64,000 bases of DNA from the NCBI GenBank assembly GCA_947095585.1, contig OX352764.1, forward strand, positions 8,479,001-8,543,000, read 5' to 3'. Of this stretch, positions 36,001 through 46,441 are shown in pieces (positions within the stretch are counted from its first letter, which is position 1; each line of letters begins with the position of its first letter). Made by a program: the position numbers and the translations under genes. Below the pieces are notes generated by a model. That model worked only from the letters and a program-made list of their open reading frames with translations, was not told the DNA's origin and searched no databases. The stretch is from Nephrocerus scutellatus (taxonomy: Eukaryota; Arthropoda; Insecta; Diptera; Pipunculidae).

Positions 36001-37545
36001 GTACGTCCTCAGTAGCAGAGTTTCTCAACTCTGCTGCCGTATATATTTCTATATGGAAAATACGCCTCCTTAGTCAATGTAATGCTGGGAATTCACTGAG
36101 AATGTGCTCGGATATTTCGTCATCCTCCGAGCAGAACCTACATTCCGAATCTGAGCCTAGATTGCGTTTTTTAAGGTGGAATCGCAAGTCATAGTGACCT
36201 CACCAGCTTCCAGATGCTATAATTTTTTTGATCAAGGATTTTCTTGTAGAAAACGGGCCTGATTAATCGTTTGGATTGTCTCAGACCGGGACATTTGCCC
36301 AGTAGGCCAGACGAAGTTTTTTTTCCAAATTATTTATCAGCGCTGTGGCGGGAGGCCAGTTGACATCACAGGTCCCATGAGCGCAGATTCAGAGCAGTTC
36401 ATCTGCAGATTCGTTGTCTGCAATTCCTTGATGACCAGGGATACATTCGAGTTTCACCATGTTGCGTCTGGTTAGTTATTGAGTTCATCGTATGAGCATT
36501 TAACTGATTTAGAGGCCATTAGGTTGGATGACAGCGCTTTGTGTGCTGCCTGGTTATCTGAAGAGATATATATCCTCGCACCCTTAAAGCCTTTAATAAG
36601 GTTTATCCTAGCGCAGATCTCAATGGCATGGATTTCGGGATTTCGGTTTGGATAACCGTGGGACTTATACCCATTGGTATCTGGAGTTTGGTGTTTGGTC
36701 CAAAGACAACAGCTCCCATTCCAGATTTCATCTTTGTTCCATCTGTGAACTAGACCAGACCTCTAGCGTCTAGTGCCGAAACACAATTAAACCAGTTTGC
36801 ACACTCCAATATTTCTATCGCAAATAACCTTCTGAAACAGTACTCCCACATCATAATGTCGGGTAAAGTGCAAAACATGTATCTTTTCGGAATTTATTCA
36901 AGAATTTTCTCTCACATGGTCACCTGCTTTGTACCTGTATTCTAGTTGCAACTTAATAGTGTATCTCGTGGCTGTCTTCCTAAGGAAGATTTGTACGCAG
37001 CTTCTAAGGCTGCGTACGTGATGATGGGCCTCACCATTATTGTATACATCCTGGTTATAATTTTTGGATTTAGACCACAAGTTCTACCTTAAAGGCGTCT
37101 ACTGACCCAGATGGTCCTAGTGGCGCGTTCGATGGCAAACTTGGTATGTGAGTTCCAGATAAGCCGTTTATCAAGGATGATGCCGAGATATTTAACCTTA
37201 TTGGAACAAATTAAAGGATAGGTTCAAGATTGACCAGACTTCTTTTTGTGAAAAGTACTAGAATGGTTTTGCAAGGATTAATGGATAGTCCTTCTATGCT
37301 GCACCATTCTAAAGCGTGTAGTAAAGATTCTTGCATACCACTAGAGATAGTCGTGCTGTGTTTACCACTAATAAAAATTGCCAAGTCATCCGCATAACCA
37401 ATGGCGTTGTAGCCTGATCTCTGTATATCGATGAGTAATTACCACAAAAGAGGCGAGAAGACCTTAGGGACAACCCTTAACTGCGGTCACAGACACAGAA
37501 GTAATATTGACTCTCGATATCTGCATCACGTGATACTATAACTGT
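36000..37545 (-). mobile_element. I/R1-type LINE, RT to C-terminus, longest minus-strand copy
   Basis: Read from 37545 on the minus strand: ISRVNITSVSVTAVKGCP (RT motif B region), LIDIQRSGYNAIGYADDLAI with an intact YADD, ISGKHSTTISSGMQESLLHA, LEWCSIEGLSINPCKTILVL. A long degraded linker follows, then RNase H (DLR, then DNESADEL) and a C-terminal zinc block (CRFCSEDDEISEH, FPALH), ending with AELRNSA near 36020. The YADD-to-KRSLVNLEP stretch is open for about 75 codons; the rest carries many stops. Confidence 0.82.
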
Positions 37546-38054
37546 ATAGGCGTTTGTTTCGGGAACTGTCCATATTACTTTAACAAATTTGTTAACCTTC
37601 TATTGCACGGCAAATAGGTTTCACGAGGTACACGAACTGTCCGTGATATTCCCGTGTCGACTATTTGGTTCGAGGCATTATTCTCTTCGGTCGCGAAAAT
37701 ATTTGTTTCAGTGTTCCCAAATTTATTATTCCGAACTTCAATCCTCTTTTCAGCACGGTAGGGATTAAAATTAACATTTGAACATTATTGAGGGAGTTCT
37801 CTCTTGGTAATAAGTTTATATATAAAAAAAATTAAATCTTTCAAAAAAAAGTTTACAAATTTACACTGGTGATTACTTATTATCTCACTTACAACACTAT
37901 TATTCACATATGTGATAGCTCTATCTACTTTTTAATTTTTGAAGTATAGTTCACTTCCAAATATTAACTAACTAACTCTGATAAAGTTGCTGTCGTTCAT
38001 TTTTCGGGAAGGTTCTATTCTTGAAGCACCACCTAGAAAATACCAGTCCCTGCT

Positions 38055-38270
38055 CCTCGAACATCTTAGGAATGTTTCCTACTTGTCACTGTTCTATCGC
38101 TACTATCACTAGCGGTGTTGAAAAGAAAGCCGATTGCATTCAGCATCATAATAAATTTCCACCTAAAGGGCATCTTCTGACGTTCTGTTAAGTTTAGAGA
38201 TTTTTTTTTTTTTTTGCCGTTCAACATGTTTGCCAAGCTCTGTATTGCTACATCGATATAATTCTCAAGT
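38055..38270 (+). mobile_element. LINE family 1-like C-terminal scrap
   Basis: NVSYLSLFYRYYH.RC, EKKADCIQHH and HLLTFC.VKFRD lie in shifting frames, matching the HRRNVSCLSLFCRFFH...GRTVKFRDS part of family 1. No 3' tail can be identified. Confidence 0.55.
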
Positions 38271-38614
38271 AAGTAATCAAAGGTGTGTGTGAGCCTTGTC
38301 TTTAAAAATTAATAAAAAAGGCTTTGTTCAATGGTTTCATCGGATAAAGTCGGAGCATATAAGTTCTGTCTCGTTCAATTAATCACTTAGGTTCACGCAT
38401 TTCATTAACTCATTTGAAAGCAGGCTCACTAAAAAATAAATATTAAATCCAGATCACTTCCGCTCACTAAGATTTAGTATTAATGAGCATTAATGAACCT
38501 AGGTGAACCATAGTGGGACGAAGTGACCGAGATCACCAAAAATGTTCCGATAAATAGAAAGCTAGTGTTAATAGGGTTTTATAAGAAGCTTTTTTCGGTG
38601 GGTTTCCGTCTACT

Positions 38615-39085
38615 TAATTGGCAGAAGCCAATTTGAGGAATTAATGTTGCTCCTAATTACTGTGGAGTACCTCAAGGTAGGCATTTGTATTCCTTTCTTT
38701 TTTATTTATTTCATTAATTGGTAGAAACAAGTATGAGGACATAATGTTGCTCTGAGTTATTCTGGAGTACCTCAAGGTAGCCATTTGGATCCCCTTCTTT
38801 TTAATTTATTTCTTGAACGGCTCGTCATAATTTTTATCTTATGTATGATGAGGATGACTTAAGGATATTTGGATCCAATAAAAAATCAAACATTGATTGC
38901 CTAATTTTTATAAAAAGGTCTTAACTGCAATTCTAATTGGATCCCATTTGCCTTCGGAATAAACAAAAAAGAAACTTTCTTGATCGTAAAACTGTCCTCT
39001 ATATTAAGTGTTTGATTAGATTATCATGTTGATCTCTCGATAGAAACTATTAAAAATGTATCTACAAACATTGTCGTCCTTCATC
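38615..39085 (+). mobile_element. LINE RT fragment with an internal tandem duplication
   Basis: The GVPQGSHLDPLLFNLFL box (38766-38820) is preceded by a degraded second copy (VPQGRHLYSFLFYLFH, 38666-38720). The two copies are about 100 bp apart with the same flanks (LIGRN.YE.IMLL). Degraded YDEDDLRIFGS near 38840 would be the motif-C region. Confidence 0.65.
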
Positions 39086-39270
39086 AGATACACATGTAAC
39101 GAAACCAAACAAACCAAAAAACAAACAAAGTTTTAGTTAAACAACAGAAGTCACTGATGATGCTGTTTAGGGTTGGAGCGATAATCTACTGCTCATCCGC
39201 TTAACCCACACATCAGTAAATACCATTTCAACTTAATATAAATACAACTCGCTCTCTCCATTTGCAGGAT

Positions 39271-39530
39271 ATGTTATCAACAACAACCACAATTACCTCA
39301 GATCCTGGGATACTCTGCTTTCACCATTGTACGGTGAAAGTTTTCTGTTTCAATTTACCAAACATTTGTCCAAATTGCAAGTCACAATTGGATACTGGTG
39401 ATGGCATCGGCGGTGGCATTGCAGTACCATCATCAAAGCTGCTGCCCTTTCGGCTGCCGTATCCCTTTATCAGGGCGTCACAGTATCCGTGTGCAATCGT
39501 CTTACGACCGACAACGGGTGATTTTTTGAA
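39271..39530 (+). CDS. MKRN2OS: MKRN2OS-like protein, coding exon 1
   Basis: First coding exon of a homologue of MKRN2 opposite strand protein, a conserved animal family of unknown biochemical function (vertebrate member named for its position antisense to MKRN2). The ATG at 39271 lies three bases after a good acceptor (CATTTGCAG ending at 39267), so a non-coding 5' exon probably lies upstream. The encoded part contains HHC...F.LP..CPNC, a paired-cysteine motif at about residues 18-36, and later VLRPTTGDFL, which matches the vertebrate LRPTxGxFL segment. The exon ends at a donor (AA|GTGAGT) in phase 2. All three exons splice without a frameshift to 264 codons including the stop. Family assignment is from remembered sequence similarity. 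Confidence 0.85.
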
Positions 39531-39617
39531 GTGAGTCCTTCGCAACTACCGTCATTTTTTTTACATTTCAATTGCATTAAGAATTTCTGTCACATTTTGC
39601 ACTTTCTCCCCTCAAAG

Positions 39618-39801
39618 TGACTACAACAATTCAACCGATCTGCATATTGCTGTGACCACATCGAATGGAAGCATCGTGGAGTTTGATAGAAATGGATTAC
39701 AACGACGCCGCTCTGACCAAATGATGGAATGGTATCAGTGTCTTCTTGTCAGTGATGTCCCTGAGCCATGGTATGACCTGTGGGATAGTGTCCTTATGCA
39801 G
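39618..39801 (+). CDS. MKRN2OS: MKRN2OS-like protein, coding exon 2
   Basis: A 184-bp exon after an acceptor (CTCAAAG ending at 39617); the first T completes an Asn codon begun in exon 1. It encodes DYNNSTDLHIAVTTSNG, equivalent to the vertebrate YDG.SDLHVGITNTNG segment, then VEFDRNGLQRR and a W-rich stretch (MEWYQC, PEPWYDLWD). It ends at CAG|GTAAGT in phase 0. The 87-bp intron before it and the 85-bp intron after it are typical short fly introns. Confidence 0.88.
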
Positions 39802-39886
39802 GTAAGTGAAATTTACAAAAAAAAAATTGCATTTTGACATTTTCGAAATTTCTATCGTCGCCCGAATTCTTCTCCTATACTTATAG

Positions 39887-40234
39887 ATTAGCAAACGCAG
39901 TCCCCATCGTTGGACCATCGAACACTACAACGAGGACACATACAATTGCTACACATTTGTGCTGACATTCCTGCAGACCCTCGGCTATGACAAACTTAGT
40001 GAATCCGCCCGCAGCAAGACTGCATTCTGTGAAAAATATATAGTTCCTAGGACGACAACGGCTGGCAAGTACATTTCGCTCTATCGCAAGTTGCGTGAAA
40101 CTGGCCTCTATGTGCATAAAGTCCATGCAGTGCATAATAAGGAGTCTCAATCGTCCCATCATTCCACCGGGGCACTATCGCCGAGCAGTATTATTGTGAA
40201 TGGACAGCCTAAACTGTGCACTATCGAAGAGTGA
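39887..40234 (+). CDS. MKRN2OS: MKRN2OS-like protein, last coding exon
   Basis: It opens after an acceptor (CTTATAG ending at 39886) and runs to TGA at 40232-40234. Family hallmarks are visible: HRW..EHYNEDTYNCYTF, then FCEKYIVPRTTTAGKYISL and YRKLRETGLYV, matching the vertebrate HNCYSYALTF, EKYVVPRT..ASKFITLYR and REHGFYV blocks. The C-terminal ~35 residues are serine-rich and not conserved in memory. The spliced product is 263 residues, slightly longer than the vertebrate protein (about 220). It is the only intact, fully contained gene in the window and sits between LINE debris on both sides. Confidence 0.9.
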   Translation: MSKRSPHRWTIEHYNEDTYNCYTFVLTFLQTLGYDKLSESARSKTAFCEKYIVPRTTTAGKYISLYRKLRETGLYVHKVHAVHNKESQSSHHSTGALSPSSIIVNGQPKLCTIEE

Positions 40235-40420
40235 ACAGTGGGCGAACAGGACAAATCGATGGATGGATGGGGGGTGGATGGAATCAATACGGATCTCTTT
40301 AAAACATTAACTGCTTTTTCCTGCCTTTTTATTTTTTTTAGTTTTTTTAGTTCAAGGAATGCAAACCTCATACAACCTCATTTCTTAATTGTGATCGCTG
40401 CTACAGCTGTCTTTTTTCGA

Positions 40421-40426
40421 AATAAA
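40421..40426 (+). terminator. polyadenylation signal of the MKRN2OS-like gene
   Basis: AATAAA lies 187 bases after the stop codon and is followed within about 20 bases by a T-rich run, the usual arrangement for a fly 3' end. No better signal lies between the stop and this site. Confidence 0.6.
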
Positions 40427-41039
40427 GTTGGAACATTTTTTTAAGTCGCGAACATGTTGTTGAATTTCAGTAACTCAGAGAATGACTAAATAGCCTTTTA
40501 ACTGCCATGTAATTTCGCACAAGATGTTAACTACATATTTGTAGTAGGACAGGGCCGTTCTTCGCGGAGGTTCAGAAGGTGCACTGGACGACTTTTGATC
40601 TTCTGATATAATTACGAGTCGCGTCCACCTCGTCAGTTAGGACGAATGAATAGTTTGCTTTTTAGCTTTCTAGATTATTTCGAATGTTTTGAAAACATTT
40701 CCGAATGAACTGTACAGCAGAAAATTTGGTCCAAAGTAAAGACGCTATGGTAGTGCTTGACACCGCAATTCAATGGGCTATGTGCTAGGGACCAGTCAAT
40801 CAGTCATCAGCAGAATAGGGGAAATAACATATATACATGTCCTTTCAGACGCCACCAGCATCGGCTGCAAAGAAGGTTAAGGCAGGACCTACACCTGATG
40901 TCTACAATTTTAGCCAAATAGCTAGTGCTGTCAGGTTGAGTGTTGTCCAGACCGATTTGTTGGCTGAACTTTTTCGATTATAGACGTCTCAATTTAGATA
41001 AGCAACAGCGGCGTGTGGCTGTGATTTTCTGGCTCGCAT

Positions 41040-41375
41040 CTCAAATCGGGATGGCTAGTCTTCGTCTGCTCAGATGTGAATGCGCTCGAACTTTGAAAAG
41101 ATTAGAGCTAAGAGTTGACTGAGCGTGACTCTGGTGGAATGGGGATCTTTCCCCAAGCCACAAATCGTCTGTGTGTTCTTTCCACAGAGTCTGGAGCTCT
41201 TTTAAAAGAAGATTCTAGCCACAAACTCTGCCCAGAATGCCCATTTTCAGGTAAATTTATGGAAAATCATACAGAGCACCATCAGGGTGATACAGGCGAA
41301 CATGCATCAAGCTAAGGTCGCGGCCGCTACACTTCGCAAGCGATTTGCTGATGATAACATAACCCTTTACTGTAC
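41040..41375 (+). mobile_element. LINE ORF1/ORF2 junction fragment
   Basis: VIQANMHQAKVAAATLRKRF, then ADDNITL (41281-41365), is the start of an endonuclease domain of I/R1/Jockey-type LINEs (L.V.Q.NL...K.A...L...). The preceding sequence with LCPECPFSG and KSSVCSFH probably comes from the ORF1 zinc-knuckle region. It joins an RTE fragment on the opposite strand at 41376. Confidence 0.55.
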
Positions 41376-41744
41376 TTATGTCCTATATCCCCTTGTGGGT
41401 CCTAGGGCCTCTACAACGCCTACGCGCCATCGCATGCGGTTCGTGGCAATAATCCTCAGCTCTCTCCAACTCTTCCCCAATTGCCGTGACTGCTCCTCAA
41501 CTGTTCTGCGCCATGTATTTCTCAGACGACCCGTTCTTCTACCATGTTGAGATAACGGATTCCATTGCATTGCGTAGTTTGCTATTGAACTGTCGCCTTT
41601 TCGGAGTGTATGACCAATCCATTGCCACTTCTGTCGTTGGATGGGTGTGCCTATTGGTTCAGATGTTCGAGTTGAGCTGTAAGAGTCCAACGAATTCCTC
41701 CGTAAGCAGAGATCTGCGCAAAACACATCGCTAATCACCAACAA
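41376..41744 (-). mobile_element. RTE-type LINE, C-terminal open frame
   Basis: An open 122-codon frame: GTPIQRQKWQWIGHTLRKGD, SSIANYAMQWNPLSQHGRRT, GRLRNTWRRTVEEQSRQLGK, SWRELRIIATNRMRWRVGVV. This is the RTE C-terminal domain, and the terminal EALGPTRG is also typical. It is one of the best preserved TE frames in the window, sister to 23935-24290. Confidence 0.85.
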
Positions 41745-42019
41745 AAAAAGTATCGGCTATAGAATGCAACCTTGTTGTACCCCACTTAGGATCTCGAATT
41801 CCTCCAACAGGTTTTACATGATATTTAGAACCATCATAGGTTGGTTTAATAATAACCCTTGGTCTTATCCAAGAACCTTGAGTTATCAGCAAACAAATAA
41901 AAGGTCTACGGAACAGGGCAAGTAATTTAATCTTCAAAGACGGGTAGCCAGTGCTAAGGGCGGCCTGCTTAATCATCGCAAATATTTACTTTCTTCCAAT
42001 TCAAGAATTAATTACGAAA

Positions 42020-42175
42020 GACCTGGTGGCCCTACTGCACAGCAGCTTTCCGATAATCTGTTTAAATATAAAACCGACATAACAGCAATCCAGGAGATGC
42101 GGGGGACGGATAATGGTGTTTTACTTAAATCAGAATATGACATTACAGCTGTCATGCGCTCGGGGTCAACCAAAA
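42020..42175 (+). mobile_element. RTE-type LINE, endonuclease start
   Basis: RPGGPTAQQLSDNLFKYKTD, then ITAIQEMRGT (catalytic Glu of QE) and LLKSEYDITAVM. This is the N-terminal endonuclease block of the RTE family (R.GA...L...L..YK.DI.A.QE.RW). The Trp is lost and the frame leads into A/T-rich sequence. Confidence 0.72.
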
Positions 42176-42194
42176 ATATCAAAATAAAAAATAA

Positions 42195-42313
42195 AAAATA
42201 TCTCAACTCCAGCGCCACCTACCGGTATAAAAAGGAGGTAAGCCTTAATGAGCACCAATCGAACATATGGTGTGAATTTTGCTTCAATATGTCAAGTGGT
42301 TTAGCAGTTATGT
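42195..42313 (+). repeat. short dispersed repeat, copy 1
   Basis: Starts at CTCCAGCGCCACCTACCGG, continues AAAAAGGAG, then ATATGGTGTGAATTTTGCTT and AATATGTCAAGTGGTTTAGC. The same blocks recur in order at 42672-42775, and the start again at 42808-42850. It flanks the ORF at 42314-42631. Confidence 0.55.
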
Positions 42314-42631
42314 TCATTCACACCCTAATTTCTTAACCTTGGGGCTGACTACCTTCGGTTTTTCACCCCCAGTAGCCTTATCGGCTTCAGCCTTCTTGAA
42401 GACCTTGAGAGTTAATAACCCGAAACCGAAGTCTATAACCCCCTTGGTTGCAGCAAGTGGTGCTAGGGACTCCTTGTTGATTAACATGGTTGTTAATCTA
42501 GAGTCGCCCTTAGCCTCCTCTTGTTTCAGTATCTTCCAGTTTTTGGTCGGAAGATTCGGATCACTGGCATGAATGATCTGTATTATTTCCTCCTTCGGTT
42601 CAGTTGGAAGCCAAACGCGTGCTCTAGGCCT
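42314..42631 (-). mobile_element. LINE ORF1 remnant, DUF4780-like, 105 codons without a stop
   Basis: The minus-strand frame reads RPRARVWLPTEPKEEIIQII, ASDPNLPTKNWKIL, MLINKESLAPLAATKGVIDF, GFGLLTLKVFKKAEADKATG and ends at TGA (42314-42316). The pattern (R.W.P.......I......NP.LPT..WK......G......IN.ESL..L....G...FGFG) is that of the DUF4780 module found in ORF1 of I/R1/Loner-type LINEs and in related fly genes. There is no start codon near the 5' end. The lack of any stop or frameshift is unusual for this window. Confidence 0.7.
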
Positions 42632-42671
42632 GTTCCTGCCCTACTGACTGCTTAAAGCTTAGCGCCTGGCC

Positions 42672-42850
42672 ACACCTCACAAGTGCCACCTACCGGGTAA
42701 AAAAACACATGTCGGAACATAAAACGAACGATGTGATTTTGGCTTCGATGCGTCCAGTGGCTTAGGCGTGATGAGGTTGCATATTACTGCAAAATCACAT
42801 TTTCAAAAATATATCGACTCCTGTGCCTCCTACCAGGCTCAAAAAAGAGA
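42672..42850 (+). repeat. short dispersed repeat, copies 2 and 3
   Basis: GTGCCACCTACCGGGTAAAA (42682) and CGATGTGATTTTGGCTTCGA...GTCCAGTGGCTTAGGCGTGA (42730-42771) match copy 1. CTCCTGTGCCTCCTACCAGG (42809) opens a third, partial copy. Confidence 0.5.
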
Positions 42851-42859
42851 TGAAACTTC

Positions 42860-44570
42860 AGGAGCCTAGTCAGGCCTAATAGTAGAAACGGTCATGCACT
42901 TCTTTGTAATGTTTAGCACTTTGCTCAAAAATGTTCACACTCAGATGTGTCCCCTTTTTCATAACTGGGTCATTGCATTACTTACCCTGTTGCCTGGTGA
43001 TAAGAACCTCAGTGTTAGCGAATTACAAAATAGTGTACCATAGCAACCATACTGTGCGGTTTACCCACACCACTCGACGACGACGACTCCAAACTATTAA
43101 GGAAAATCTCCGTTTATAATTTCGACGCCGTTTCATTGTAATGACTTCGGCAGCGTTCCAAACCTAGTAAAGAACGACTAAAAAGAATGCACCACAAATG
43201 TGTGCCTTCATCAGCTTCTGCTTTAGCAGTTTACCATTTGGAGCAGCCATAGAAAATCCACAGTGCACACAATCACAACGAGAGTGCGGTATATGGTGTC
43301 CCAGATCCAGATATATTGTAGACCTGCGTGCTTCTTGTGGACAACAATTCGCAAAGAATTAATATCAAGGTCTGTCCCAAGCCACCTAGTTACCTACATT
43401 GTATTAAAGTTAAGTTTTACCTGGTTTTGTCGCTTGAAAGCAGAAACGGTTTCACAGTAGATCTTCTTTGTTTTTTTTTGTGATATTGTGCGACATAAAC
43501 AGAAGGATTTAACCCCCTTTCCCAACACCGTGTTGAAAGAGTGTTGTTGGAACACGCGCAAATTTAGAACACTAAATTAGATTCCATTTCAAGTAATGAA
43601 TTGCGCCGTCGTCGGCCGGAGTCACGTCGACCACACCAGGCGCCTCTTTGTCGCTGTGGAGAATCTCTAATATTTAACACTTTGTGACATAACACACGAC
43701 ACGACACTTGTGTAGTGTGCTAGCGGTGGTTAAGGGTGGTGCTGAACAATACGTGGATTGTATTTCAATGGGATTAAGCGGCGCTTAATTCCGCCCACTT
43801 GTTGATGTTGGTAAAGTGTGGATGGGCGCGATTATACGCAACGAGTTAAACAGATTATTTGCCTACGAGTGAGAAATGAGGGTTAGTTGAGTGTGCGTAT
43901 CCTTTTTTTTTGGTGTATAGTCTTCTTGACTTCTATTGCATGTTCTGTGTATGTACTCCCAACAGACGCGTTACCTCCTTTAAGATACTTAGTTGCCCAT
44001 TTTTAATTTTGATTTCTGTTTTGGGGTTTTTGTGTCGCGTCTATTTGGTTATGGTGTGTTTTTTTTATTCTTCAAGGGAAATAAGTGCATTTAGGTAGTT
44101 GCTACTCACGATTGATTGTTCTCTGAATGTTTATTGCTATTTTTTCCAATCAAAGTAACGAGAAACAGCCAAACAACTTGCAGCTCTGTTAGTAAGTCCT
44201 ACTTCCTTGTGGTCGAGTTTCTCTGGAAATTTCGAAAGGAAAAAGGCTAATGGCGAGCCTGCAGCGCCACAAAACAGGATTAGTGTCAGTTGGTCTGTGG
44301 CCCAGCGAGCCGCACCCGTAAAAAGGCAATGCTCCATTAAGACCCTCCTCGACTCACTCTAGGAAGGTCCTCAAAACGCCAGATTCTTCCAATTAGAACG
44401 TGAGCTTACGTGATATAATATAGACATCTTCGGGCTGCGTGTGCCCGAACAGCGGCGAATGGCACCAGGAGAGAACTCCTCTAGGAGTGCTCTCACACTA
44501 TCCGTCCAGGTATGGCACACAGTCATTGACACGACTGAGGCATTCGTAACTTGACCTCGAACACACGATT
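42860..44570. other. unassigned stretch
   Basis: Apart from the X-box-like pair, nothing is recognised. 43490-43860 is less AT-rich than the surroundings but has no convincing ORF. Confidence 0.4.
42985..43060. promoter_or_regulatory. possible X-box (RFX) pair next to a donor-like site
   Basis: On the minus strand GTTGCTATGGTAC (43034-43046) is one base short of the RFX X-box GTTGCCATGGTAAC. GTTGCCTGGTGAT on the plus strand (42989-43001) is a second, weaker match. A minus-strand AGG|GTAAGT donor-like string follows at once (42980-42988). No ciliary gene can be identified beside them, so this may be chance. Confidence 0.25.
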
Positions 44571-44573
44571 TCC

Positions 44574-45215
44574 CTAAAATATGCGGTATACTTCACCCCA
44601 TTGGTCGCTATTGTTGTTACCAACAAAACGTCTCCAATCGTCCTTTTTAGCTTTGAGGATTTGATAGGTCATCCTGGAATGATAATTGACCCTTTGCTCA
44701 TCACCAGCTCTAGCTCTTTGGTGCGCTTTTCTGAGACGTCTCAGCCACTCACGTTTAGCATTCAGTCCAAGAGTCCACCTTTTAGTACGTCTTGGGATAA
44801 TTCTCTTAGCCATTTGAAACGTACTGTCGTTCAAGGTAATCATCCAAGCATCGACCAACAAGATTTGCTGGTCAAGACTTAGATCGCTGAATTGGCTGAG
44901 TGGAGAGCTTTAAGCTTCTCCTCTTATGCGCTCGGCATAGACATTCCAGTCAGCGCTCCCAATGCGACACCGTCTTGGACTCACAGTCTCTTGAGCATCC
45001 TCGATCCTGTCAATCTCGATGAGACTATGGTCACTCATCCGCACCCCGGTAAGCAGTCTCCAGCAAAATCGGAGAGCACCGGCCGAGCGACTACAGAAGG
45101 TCACATCGATGTCACTCACACCCCGAGGTCCATCAAACGTGTAACCGTGTGATGGCATGTTGAGGACGCGACATACGGGGAAAGTAAGTGTCACCTCCTA
45201 TACAATGGTAAGGTG
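44574..45215 (-). mobile_element. R1-type LINE, endonuclease C-terminus and EN-RT linker, one stop
   Basis: The frame from 45194 down to 44574 has a single TAA (44910-44912). It encodes SDIDVTFCSRSAGALRFCWR and GVRMSDHSLIEI (endonuclease SDH motif), then LSLDQQILLVDAW, PRRTKRWTLGLNAKREWLRR and DDWRRFVGNNNSDQWGEVYR (linker leading into the RT). No downstream RT domain is found below 44560. The upstream end abuts an RTE fragment on the plus strand. Confidence 0.8.
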
Positions 45216-45535
45216 ATGGAAGACTTTGAAGTTTAAAGTCGAGTACGTCAGGGGTGCATACTATCACCGTTGTAACTTTTGGTGGTCATCACTCCTTGCA
45301 GCATTAACGAAAGGTAACAATGGAATCGGATGGACTCTGACAACTTACCTCTTAAACACCTCGTCTACGCTGACGATGTTCGCCTGCTTTCACACCGAAT
45401 ACTGGACCTTCGTCGGAGGGCACAAAATCTAGAAGCTAGAGCGAACAAAGTAGGGCTTAATGTAAACACAACCAAAACAAAAGCTCTGAGCACTTCTAAC
45501 ACCTGCGCTCAACTCAATATTGCTGGACAAATCCA
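45216..45535 (+). mobile_element. RTE-type LINE, RT palm with intact YADD
   Basis: KVEYVRGAYYHR (degraded VRQGC.LSP), IGWTLTTYL, then in another frame LKHLVYADDVRLLSHRI with YADD at 45366-45377, LRRRAQNLEARANKVGLNVN and TTKTKALSTSNTCAQLNIAG. The TKALS..NT.AQLNI part equals 19390-19445. Confidence 0.8.
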
Positions 45536-46441
45536 AACACGAGCTCCAAGCAATCAAGTTGGTCTTTCCGATGGTCTGTGGTCCGTTATAGTGCTTTTCG
45601 TTTATCAAAATTTAGTGAAAAATTAGTGAATAAAACACAATGCGGATATTTTTTGAGTTTATTAGGAATGAGTGAATATTTAGTAAAAGAACCAGTTGTG
45701 ATGGATAAACACAACTTCAATATGGACACAGTGCAATTTTGTTTTGACATTACAATTTTCAATCGGAATTTCCGGATTTAATAAAACTGCAGATATCGAC
45801 TGTCTTTATGAACACTAAAAGATATCCCTTTTACCGGATCGAATGATTGTTGTTGGCCCTTAAAGTATAGTCGAATTGATTCGCTGAAAGAGAAATTGTT
45901 CATCCATGAAAATGTAACCATGTAGACCCTAATCGAATTTCACCTGTCTTGGTTGGTTGACGATTGTCCGATAGTTTCGATAGTCAGTCAGGGCTAGGAT
46001 GATGCTGCTTTACTTGGTCTGGTACTGTACCAATTCAGGGACGACTCGGTAGTTGCGACGGATGTGGACTAACGAAATTTCCGACCGAGTGATTCAATGT
46101 TTAATGCACTCAGCTGCCGCAACCAACCATACGCTGTCTGATATCCTTTCTGAGCTTATGGCGGTGGCAAATCAATAATTTTCCTTTTATGTGATTCAAA
46201 GATAAAGGAAATTTGCGGAAATTTTGTTTTGTGTTTATGGTAATGTCTCAGATTTGACGCTGTTAAGTTAGGGATTTCCTGAATCTGACTTTATTATGAA
46301 ATAGTGGTAGAGCATACATCAATATACTTTCTTACAACGATTGTTTTAGACAGAAGACAAAGGTTTTAAAATAATTTTCATCTTGCAATACGAGGGACAG
46401 AGAAAGACGGAGCAATAATACAGAGATATTTTTATTTTGTT

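Noticed and set aside
40867..40990. Exon-like open stretch after CTTTCAG (reads SAAKKVKAGPTPDVYNFS)
   Set aside because: It lies just before a LINE ORF1/ORF2 fragment and most likely belongs to that ORF1; no downstream donor or joining exon was found.
42279..42572. Plus-strand 97-codon frame
   Set aside because: Antisense to the DUF4780-like ORF1 remnant, whose minus-strand translation shows the family pattern.
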